From Chrysomallon squamiferum (Eukaryota > Mollusca > Gastropoda > Neomphalida > Peltospiridae): a DNA stretch of 64,000 nt. Where the stretch lies: positions 5,714,719 to 5,778,718 of the forward strand of contig CM022676.1 in assembly GCA_012295275.1 (NCBI GenBank), in the 5' to 3' direction. The translations under genes were made by a program, and so were the position numbers. The notes below the pieces were generated by a model. The model did no database searches and was not told where the DNA came from. It saw only the letters and a list, made by a program, of their open reading frames with translations. How positions within the stretch are numbered: position 1 is the stretch's first letter; every line of letters begins with the position of its first letter. Shown here piece by piece: positions 56,645 to 64,000 of the stretch.

Positions 56645-57001
56645 TTCCTCGAAAGACGTAAATTATATTACTTTCTACTGGATAATTACCATTAAACGTC
56701 AAGTCAAATAACCAATCAGAAATGTATGAAAATAAAATAAAACGATAACAATTCAGTTATACGAAAGCTATAAATTTTATTACCTCTTTATTGGTTAATA
56801 GTCAATATATGACATACCAAACAATCAATCAAAAAGATTGATTTGGTAAATAAACTATATAAAAAAAAAGAAGAAAAAGAAAAGAAAAGAAAGGAAAACA
56901 CAACGAAGTCGTTGTATTAGAAATATACAAATTATATTACTTCCTATTGGGTAATAATTCAATATATGTCACATCAAACAACCAATCAGAAACCGTCATA
57001 C
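56645..57001 (+). repeat. Three-copy degenerate repeat with ACCAATCAGAAA
   Basis: Units start CGAAAG(A)CGTAAATTATAT (56651), CGAAAGCTATAAATTTTATT (56762) and AGAAATATACAAATTATATT (56920). Each continues with a TACTTYCTATTGGGTAATA-like block, then CAATATATG(T/A)CA and AAACAACCAATCAGAAA. The CCAATCAG word is intact at 56711 and 56991. Confidence 0.8.
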
Positions 57002-57310
57002 ACAGACGCGATCGGTATCTTTTATGCCGACACAAGAAGAGAACCAAAAGTGAATAAAAAGACCGAGAATAATCGAAATTCCTAAATCCTCGAGAAAGAA
57101 ACAAGCGACTTGGCGCTTTCTGAAAATTACTTTTTGCTTAACAAAGCCCGTACCATTTTCATAAACACCAAATGCCGTTACGACCACGCCCACCCGTCCC
57201 TGCCTGGTTAATGACAGTCGATAATCAACACTTGATGGTCAAATTTTGTAAAGAAATCAATAACCTGCCATCTTTAAACGAACATCTTGGGATTGTGAAG
57301 TTACAAACAT
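57002..57310. other. Complex spacer
   Basis: GTTACGACCACGCCCACCCG at 57177 contains CCACGCCCAC, a KLF/Sp-type GC box. No coding frame recognised. Confidence 0.45.
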
Positions 57311-58016
57311 GTGGCGGATTTTTTTTTTTTTCTTTCTTTCTTTTTCTTCGTCTTCTTCTTCTAATTTTTTTTTTTTTTTTTTTTTTTTTTTATTGGTGCG
57401 CGTGAATTTTTATGTACACGAATTAAAGTATATCTGTATTTTATTTTATTTGTTTATTTGTTTGTTTGTTTGTTTGTTTGTTTATTATTTATTTTGATTT
57501 AATATTAACATTTATTCCTCATTATTTATTTATTTGTTTGTCTGTTGCTACTTATTACAAAAAATATTTTTATTTTTTTATGTTGCGCGCATTTTTCTTG
57601 TATTAAAGTAATACGTTAAAATATTCAAAATAAATAAATAAATAAATAAATAAATAAAAACCTCATAATTAACAAAGTATATCTGTGGTTTTTTCTTCTT
57701 TTTGTGCGCTTTATTTGTATATTAAAGTAACCATCGTTATATTTAAAACAAATAAGAAAATAAATAAATAAATAAATAAATAATAAAATAAAAACTCGAT
57801 AAACAAATCAATATAAGTATTGCTTATTTACATTCAACATCTCTTAGCATATATTTCTGTACTGTTTAAAAAATTTAATCGATCTTCTTTATTTCCATCT
57901 TTATTACTTACTTAACAGTAATAATAATATTTAAAATGTTCATGGTAGGAAGAACGCAATGAAATAAATAATGATTTTCTTTCTTTCCTTTTTTTTTTTT
58001 TTTTTATTATTATTAT

Positions 58017-58047
<31 letters not shown>

Positions 58048-58060
58048 GAAATACTCCACT
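57311..58060. repeat. Homopolymer and tetranucleotide-rich region
   Basis: Poly-T 57321-57331, 57366-57391 and 57987-58047; (TTTG)n 57447-57480; (AAAT)n 57630-57657 and 57759-57783. TTTTTTnTGTTGCGCGCATTT (57577) and TTTTTGTGCGCTTTATTTGT (57698), each followed by ATTAAAGTAA, indicate a ~120-bp local repeat that also includes GGTGCGCGTGAATTTTTATG (57395). Confidence 0.85.
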
Positions 58061-58258
58061 CATCGCTAGCTATTTTAATAAAGTTTCCGCTAATATTAGT
58101 TTTCTTTCTTCTTTTTTTTTTCACACTTCTTTGAATTTGCGACTTAACAACAGATGGTAGAAGTTTTTCTGGGCTTCTCCTTTTCAGTTCTTTTTCACTT
58201 CGTCGTCTTTCCGGTGAAAAGGAATGAATGCATATAGAACGCTTGAGTGCTGGATGTT

Positions 58259-58260
<2 letters not shown>
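58061..58260. other. Complex spacer
   Basis: CGTCGTCTTTCCGGTG at 58200. No gene. Confidence 0.45.
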
Positions 58261-58323
<63 letters not shown>

Positions 58324-58466
58324 CAAAAAGGAACAGCCACCATGTTTAAAAGGTTCACACTTCAAAATGATTTAGTTGTAGAGTACAACTCACTGAGAAA
58401 GATATAGAGAGAAAAAGCGAGAAATAAAGAAAAACATAAATAAATAACCAGAACAAATTTAACCAC

Positions 58467-58543
<77 letters not shown>

Positions 58544-58631
58544 AACTCACTGAGAAAGAGATATAGAGAGAAAAAAAGAAATAAAGAAAAAATATAAATA
58601 AATAGAACGAAAAAAATCCGCTGAGTTAGTA

Positions 58632-58702
<71 letters not shown>

Positions 58703-58764
58703 AAGATGAAACTGAGAATTATAGAAAGGAGAACAGAGAAACTGAGAATTATAGAAATACAGAG

Positions 58765-58795
<31 letters not shown>

Positions 58796-58800
58796 TTCTA
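58261..58800 (+). repeat. Composite of three (GA)n tracts and duplicated flanks
   Basis: (GA)n at 58262-58320, 58470-58540 and 58636-58696. CAACTCACTGAGAAAGA plus TATAGAGAGAAAAA and AATAAAGAAAAA blocks occur at 58386 and 58543 (157 bp apart). AAACTGAGAATTATAGAAA occurs at 58708 and 58738. Poly-A 58766-58792 ends the block. Confidence 0.92.
58321..58381 (+). repeat. 62-bp dispersed repeat attached to (GA)n, copy 2
   Basis: Starts AAACAAAAAGGAACAGCCAC and ends TTCAAAATGATTTAGTTGTA. Partner of the copy at 52004-52065, same orientation and same position directly 3' of a (GA)n tract. Confidence 0.92.
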
Positions 58801-59171
58801 TTCTTGTCTCCGACATATGTATCTTTTGTTCAGTTTTAATATCTTTATAATTTTCTGTTTCACTTAACTCCTACAAAGCTTTCTGTAACTTAATTATTTG
58901 GAACATCTGGATGTAAGCCTGTTTTTGATTGGTTAATCTTTTATTACACGCTATGGAGTGGTGTCATTTACCAAGCCAGTTGTATTACATAGGCTTTAAC
59001 AAAAAAACGAAGCAATTATGTTCCGTTGAACATAATATTCAAGAGATAATATTTGTAATAATATGGAGTATCGTTGTCAAACACTTTGACGTTCCAAATG
59101 AAGCTGCTGTTCAACTGTTGTTTATGGTCTTGAGATAAAACAAAAACAAATTGTAAATAAATGAGAGGGAA
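58801..59171. other. Spacer with an unassigned 61-codon frame
   Basis: The plus frame from ATG 58953 to 59138 has balanced composition but no recognisable domain, no visible splice context and no strong start context, so it is not called a gene. TTTTTGATTGGTTAATC at 58922 is an inverted CCAAT word. Confidence 0.45.

Positions 59172-59268
<97 letters not shown>
59172..59268. repeat. Compound (TG)n(GA)n repeat
   Basis: (TG)n 59173-59207 joined directly to (GA)n 59208-59267. Confidence 0.98.
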
Positions 59269-59269
<1 letters not shown>

Positions 59270-59407
59270 TTGAATTGTAAAGGACTTTTAAAAAACACCA
59301 AAAATAAAAATACAAAAAAGAATAAATAAAATAAAATAAAATAAAATAAAATAAAATAAATAATAAATAAACAAAAACGGATACACATACAGAAACACAT
59401 TTTAATG

Positions 59408-59448
<41 letters not shown>

Positions 59449-59485
59449 TCTATCTTTTCTTTTTTTTTTTTTTTTTTTTTTAGTT
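59269..59485. repeat. (AAAAT)n, (CA)n and poly-T
   Basis: (AAAAT)n 59324-59361, (CA)n 59408-59445, poly-T 59458-59481. Confidence 0.95.
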
Positions 59486-60340
59486 CTCTACCGCCTTGTA
59501 ATCCATGTTGTCTTTAAAATTGATGAAATCTTCTTCATAAGAAACTTTTTTTTTCTTTTCGTGTGAGGCGTGGCTTTTGAGTTATACAATATTAATGACG
59601 CCATTTGGGAATAAAACCTACATTTCGCTCCACATTTATCAATCGTGACTGAATAAAACGTAAAAGAACTGGTTATAGTAAAAATAAATCTCAACACTGA
59701 AGTATAATTTTTCATTGATACTCTGGTTATGTTTTTTTTTTTTTTTTTTTGGCACACTGTCAACTGACCCGATCCCCATGAAAGTATTACAAAAAAGATC
59801 AGCGAGACACAACAAACTTTTTTAACCCGACAGCACGTGCTCTGCACGCGCCATGATTGCGCTATCCAATATTAATTCCCGCGCTGAGCGACTGGATGTT
59901 AGGGAAAGCAATTGATTTTTATCATCGTCCCAAATGACCCAGATTAATCATTGTTCATGTTTATGTCTTGAAAATTGGACAAAGTCGAGCAACCATTCAT
60001 TTACCAGTGACATACTAGCGGTATTAAACAGTTAGGATTTTCATGTGTCTCAGAGATAGCGACGAGATACGGTTATTTTTTTTTGTGTTTTTTTCCGATT
60101 TACCTTGACCAGGTGAAGGAAATATTTGTTTGATTTGTATCTTCTAGATTGGTGTGTCTTTCCTGCAACCACCGCGGTACATTTGAGTGGATAAAAAAAA
60201 AAAAAAAAAAAAATAGAGAATCGTAAAGTGAAGACGTCGTTGACGGTGGAAAAATTTCTGTGATCTTGTTTTAAGTGAAAACTTGATGTGGAGAGACGGA
60301 AAGAGGTACTGATTTATAAAGGTAGGTTAAAATTTTATCG
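59486..60340 (+). promoter_or_regulatory. Long complex island, possible promoter/first exon
   Basis: AGCACGTGCT palindrome at 59832-59841 (E-box), CCAAT at 59866, TTCCCGCGC at 59876, CACCGCGGTA at 60169 and GAAGACGTCGTTGACGGTGG at 60231. AAAG/GTAGGTT at 60318-60328 fits a splice-donor consensus. Interrupted by poly-T 59731-59750 and poly-A 60193-60213. Motif density and the donor-like site suggest an untranslated first exon on the plus strand, but there is no transcript evidence and the call is weak. Confidence 0.3.
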
Positions 60341-60843
60341 TCGTTGTAGTGGTTGTAGTGGTTCTTTGATTATTTACGTTATATTTACGTTATCTCTGTT
60401 TGGAATATAACACAAACAACAACAAGCACATCATCAACAACAACAACAACAACAACAAACAGCAAAACAAAAACCCCATACATTTTAATACTCATTACGT
60501 AAATTATGCCCATTAACATCATGCTGTTCATTATTGTTGTTGTTGTTGTTGCTGCTGCTGTCAGTAATTACTGTACAGACGATAACAGCTGATGCTTCTA
60601 TTATAACTTTATTTTATTCAGTGGTAACATCTGACAAAAACATGCTGGTTTTACGATAATTGTAAAACATAACATGCGTTTATCTTTTATATATTACCTG
60701 CCAGTCTATAACAGACCCAGTTTATTTGATGGTGTGTGTGTGATATTAAAATTAATTTATTATTAATCGGAAATTTTTTATATTTTTATTTTTTTTATTT
60801 TTTAGTTGTTACCATTTTATTTTGTAATTTGTTTTATTATAAT

Positions 60844-60845
<2 letters not shown>
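60341..60845. other. AT-rich spacer with (AAC)n and (TTG/CTG)n
   Basis: (CAA)n 60434-60459 and TTGTTGTTG...GCTGCTGCTG 60531-60560 are near-inverted triplet runs about 100 bp apart. No gene. Confidence 0.7.

Positions 60846-60895
<50 letters not shown>
60846..60895. repeat. Pure (CA)n microsatellite
   Basis: About 48 bp of CA. Confidence 0.98.
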
Positions 60896-60898
<3 letters not shown>

Positions 60899-60929
60899 AG
60901 ACCAATTTGACAGCGGCCATTTTCTCACT

Positions 60930-61460
60930 AAACACACAGTGGTATTCTTCTCAAAGTATATTTAAAATAAACGTGATCAAATTTAAGCATTTTTCTCAAC
61001 ATCTACAAATGACTAATCTATTTGAAGAGTGGCAGTCCTCTCAGTTTATTTAAAAATGGAGCTAATATATTTGATTGAGGTGGTACTCATAACATTTTTA
61101 AAAACAACATTAACCACTTTGATGCCAACAGTCCTTTCGTAGATTTAGCATAACCGTAACCTCTCAATTAGTAAAAAAAAAAAAAAAAAATGAACTGACA
61201 AATCTGATAGTGGCATTTCTCTCAAACATTTTGAAATACCACTAACAAAGGGCAAGTCCTCAGCAAACATTTAAAACAACAAAATATCAGTCCTTTCAAA
61301 ACTTTATAACTTCAGTACTACCAAAACAGCAGAGTTCTCAAAACATTAAAAATAAAACACTAATGAAAGGCAGGCCTGTTGAAGAAACAAAAATTATCTA
61401 AAGTGGCAGTCCTCTCAAAGTTTAAAATGCCACTAACAAAGTGGCAGTCCTCTGCTTGTT
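60930..61460 (+). repeat. ~40-50-bp degenerate repeat with GTGGCAGTCCTCTCAAA core
   Basis: About ten relics of a unit reading roughly ACTAACAAAGTGGCAGTCCT followed by CTCAAACATTTTAAAAT. The clearest cores are at 61028, 61212 (GTGGCATTTCTCTCAAAC), 61401 and 61440, with weaker ones at 60938, 61078, 61121, 61250, 61285 and 61328. The best pair, 61401 and 61440, is 39 bp apart. Confidence 0.8.
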
Positions 61461-61701
61461 CACTGCGTTATGATTGATTCGTCATGTTTTTTTTCTTGTC
61501 ACTGACCACGTCTTGGTGACAAAAAAAAAATTAAAAAAAAAAATGGCCTGGGGATAAGAGTCTCCCAGTCAGAAACCCGATGAGGCGTGGTAGATCTATC
61601 AATTATAACATCAACCAAGCGTGTCATTTACTAGCAAGAGTAATTTGATACTGCACCCTGTTTAGTGTCTGGATATAATGATATGCATTGGTGACAGGTG
61701 T

Positions 61702-61735
<34 letters not shown>

Positions 61736-61740
61736 TGTTA
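61461..61740. other. Complex spacer ending in poly-T
   Basis: Poly-A 61522-61530/61535-61543 followed by ATGGCC; GAAACCCGATGAGGCGTGG at 61571; poly-T 61707-61733. No gene. Confidence 0.5.
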
Positions 61741-62290
61741 TTTTACTTTGATGAAATTTGTTTTTTAAGGAATGCTGTTGAAATTGTTTCAGTGTGGTTA
61801 TAAAGGGTTGGTGAATATTTTGAAAGGAATGTTGTAAAAGTTTGGTGAAATTTTTCGAAAACAGATTTAAAAGAAGTTTTGTTGACCTTTTGGAAAAATT
61901 ATTATAAATTTGTTAAAGATGACACATACTGGTACATCAATAAAATTGTGCATCTCTCTCTCTCTCTCTCTGTCTCTCCTTCTCTTGCAAGCACATGCAC
62001 ATGCACGCATACACACAAACACAGACACACACACACACACACAAAATAATGTTTTATTGATAATTTCAGAAGTAATTTTATAAAACATCTTAATAAATTA
62101 TAAATAAATAGGTTAAGTAATCCATTGAAGTGAAGTAAATAAAACAACAACAAAACATTCCACACCCAAAAAAAACCTCAAAGCAAAACAAAACAAAACA
62201 AATAAACCCCCGCAAAATGAACCCCACTAAAACCAGAAACACAAACAAACAAATAACAAAAATATATATATATATAAAAATATGCAACTG
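61741..62290. repeat. Simple-sequence-rich region
   Basis: TTTTGTTGAAATTTT-type weak repeats 61745-61900, (CT)n 61952-61972, degenerate (CA)n 61985-62043, (AAAC)n 62140-62205, (TA)n 62261-62275. Confidence 0.75.
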
Positions 62291-62590
62291 CACTTAAGAA
62301 GCATTTAGTTTTGATTTTGAGGATAGTTCAAAATAAAAAAGTAATAACAGTGATTTTAAAAAATATATAAAAGATAAAAGACAAAAAAAAAAAAATCAAA
62401 AAACAAATCTAACTTGCATCTTTAAATTTAAAACATTTTCTAGTTATGCTTCGGTAGTTCTATTTAGTTCATCTTTCTGTGTTTCATTTCCAGCCCAAAA
62501 GTTGATAAAAATGCTGAAACAGTCAATATGAAGATGAAGAAACAAGAAAAGTGGCCATTTCCTTTCAAATTTTGCATCTATTACCATTTT
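62291..62590. other. AT-rich spacer
   Basis: Nothing identified. Confidence 0.55.
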
Positions 62591-62710
62591 TTTTTTTTTT
62601 TTTGGTCATTTTATGCATGAGAAAACATTTCATCTCTCTCTCTCACTTTCTCGAGGATTTTTTTTTTTTTTTTTCTTCTTTCTTTTTTTTTTTTTTTTTT
62701 TTTTTTCCTT
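62591..62710. repeat. Poly-T tracts
   Basis: T runs 62586-62602, 62657-62674 and 62684-62706 with a CTCTCTCTCTC interlude. Confidence 0.93.
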
Positions 62711-63004
62711 CTCCATTCTTGAACACATCCATATTTCATTTCCTTACATTTTTCCCTTCATCCAGTGGATAATTCACTTTGCATCTCCAGCCTGATGAAA
62801 AAGAAATCGTTGAATTTTTCCGCATCATTGGTTTGCAGTTCAGGTTTTTGAAGCGAAATCTTGAGTCATATTTTGGCATCATTTGGCTATCTGTTGGTTT
62901 GAGACTGAAGAGTGCGCTACTTATCAAGTCAGTTCATTGAAGGAGCAAAAGAAAAAAAATATAAAAAGAAAAAAGAAAAAAAAGAAGATATATTTCTTTA
63001 TTAG
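62711..63004. other. Moderately complex spacer
   Basis: No gene recognised. Ends in A/G-rich sequence 62948-62990. Confidence 0.5.
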
Positions 63005-63290
63005 ATGTTTGCTTTTTAGTACTGTCAAAGAAGGTTAATGCTAAAATGCAAATTTATATTTTTCATACAGAAGGAAGTCGTCTGCATTTTAGTACTGTCA
63101 GAAAAGGGGGTTAAGGCTAAAATGTGAATTTCTTTGATGTGAAAAGACATAGTCTGCCGTTTAGTATTCGCACGATTTGGTTTGGTTGTAAAAAAAAACA
63201 TATTTTTGATAGCAAAAAAAAAAAAAAAAAAAAAAAAGAGTAGTTTTGCATTTTTGTACTGTCAGAAAAAGTTCAAGTAAAAAAAAAAAA
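63005..63290 (+). repeat. ~72-bp tandem repeat with TTTAGTACTGTCAGAAAA core
   Basis: Cores at 63011 (GCTTTTTAGTACTGTCAAAG), 63083 (GCATTTTAGTACTGTCAGAA), 63155 (diverged, GCCGTTTAGTATTCGCACG) and 63247 (GCATTTTTGTACTGTCAGAA). Spacing is 72, 72 and 92, the last enlarged by poly-A 63212-63237. The first two units share GGTTAA(T/G)GCTAAAATG. Confidence 0.9.
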
Positions 63291-64000
63291 AAAATTATTT
63301 AAATTTATTTAAGAAATGAAATAAAAATATATAAAGATGCATATAATAAAAATAAACAACAAAAAGATGCTAATTTTGTAATAACGTTTAAAAAAAAAAA
63401 TAATAATAATAAAAATAAAAATAAGGATGTAAAAGATATTAACTAGTTAAATGAAGCAGAAGTTACGACTTTGTGCCCATAGTAAAAAATAATTTCAAAT
63501 ATATATTTTTTTTCTCCTATTTCTGCACATAAACCTTTGAAATAATTTTTCAGTTCTTAGTAGCGTAATTTTGTTTTCCACCTCAAATTACTGAAGCATT
63601 AACAAAAATTTATTTGCGTCAGGCATGATATGTATTTTGTCCTTTTTATCTCTTAATATGGAGATTGATGATAAGGGAAATAACTTTGTACTTATTGAAA
63701 AATCTATATTGTGATCTAAAGATGGAAGTAATATTTTGATAAAGATCTAATACTCCTTTGAGCTAATCATTGATTTTTGTCCCAATCTAACTTCTCCATA
63801 CAAAAGCTCTAATAGTGGTAGTAATTAATTTTAAATGAATATTTAATCACACACTACAGATAAATCCTATTTCAGCCACTCCTTATGACTGATATAGTTG
63901 ATATGTAAGTAAGAAAATAAGCTATTCAAACGTGATTTCCCAATCCAACATATTTAGAAAAATGCAGATGTAATACACAGAACACGAAAAAATCCACAAC
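63291..64000. other. AT-rich intergenic sequence
   Basis: Poly-A 63276-63294 and 63391-63401, short (AAT)n. The rest is unremarkable to the window end. Confidence 0.6.

Noticed and set aside
58953-59138. 61-codon plus-strand frame from an internal ATG
   Set aside because: Balanced composition only. No domain, no Kozak-like context and no neighbouring exon signals.

Overview
This window looks like AT-rich eukaryotic DNA that is almost entirely non-coding. I could not support any protein-coding gene, rRNA, tRNA, CRISPR array or bacterial-type operon. Nearly every open frame longer than about 60 codons lies on a microsatellite or homopolymer: Leu/Ser and Arg/Glu runs come from (CT/GA)n, Ile/Leu/Tyr runs from (TTA)n, Phe/Lys runs from poly-T/poly-A, and Cys/Val or Thr/His runs from (TG/CA)n. 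The longest frame is only 195 codons and starts in an (AAAT)n tract.

The best clue to the organism is three degraded copies (about 1.88-2.06 kb, 19.60-19.80 kb and 49.59-49.74 kb) of a tRNA-derived SINE that I recognise from gastropod and bivalve genomes. It has a tRNA-like head, a body with a GGTGCATATAAAAGAT block, and an AGCAGGTTTC tail. With very dense (GA)n, (TG)n, (TTA)n and poly-T tracts, this points to a mollusc. The class is not fixed, and the family name needs a repeat-library search.

The layout alternates between three kinds of DNA. (1) Microsatellites: about 17 long (GA/CT)n tracts, several compound (TG)n(GA)n tracts, large degenerate triplet arrays (8.6, 12.0, 33.9 and 40.7-41.8 kb) and many 20-60 nt poly-A/T runs. 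(2) At least fifteen short local tandem or interspersed families with units of 26-300 bp. The clearest are a 52-bp satellite with a built-in hairpin (13.0-14.4 kb), a 65-bp minisatellite (30.2-30.5 kb) with an inverted relative at 27.3 kb, a near-identical 164-bp duplication (23.4-23.7 kb), and slowly diverging arrays at 6.9-7.6, 12.2, 18.3-19.4, 22.5-22.9, 38.0-39.1, 48.1-48.7, 56.6-57.0, 60.9-61.5 and 63.0-63.3 kb. (3) Islands of 200-800 bp of more complex, CpG-containing sequence, denser after about 51 kb. These hold recognisable transcription-factor-type motifs: YY1-like ATGGCGGC, CCAATCAG, nuclear-receptor DR1, E2F-like, ZNF143-like and E-box.

My reading is an intergenic or intronic stretch of a mollusc chromosome, with regulatory islands set in fast-evolving simple repeats. 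The motif calls are by eye. Whether any island is an enhancer, promoter or untranslated first exon cannot be settled without related genomes or RNA/ATAC data. No undescribed enzymatic or defence system is visible. The least expected signals are the hairpin satellite, the 20-bp-phased DR1 triplet near 24.8 kb, the inverted E2F-like pair near 55.8 kb and the recurrence of YY1-like motifs.
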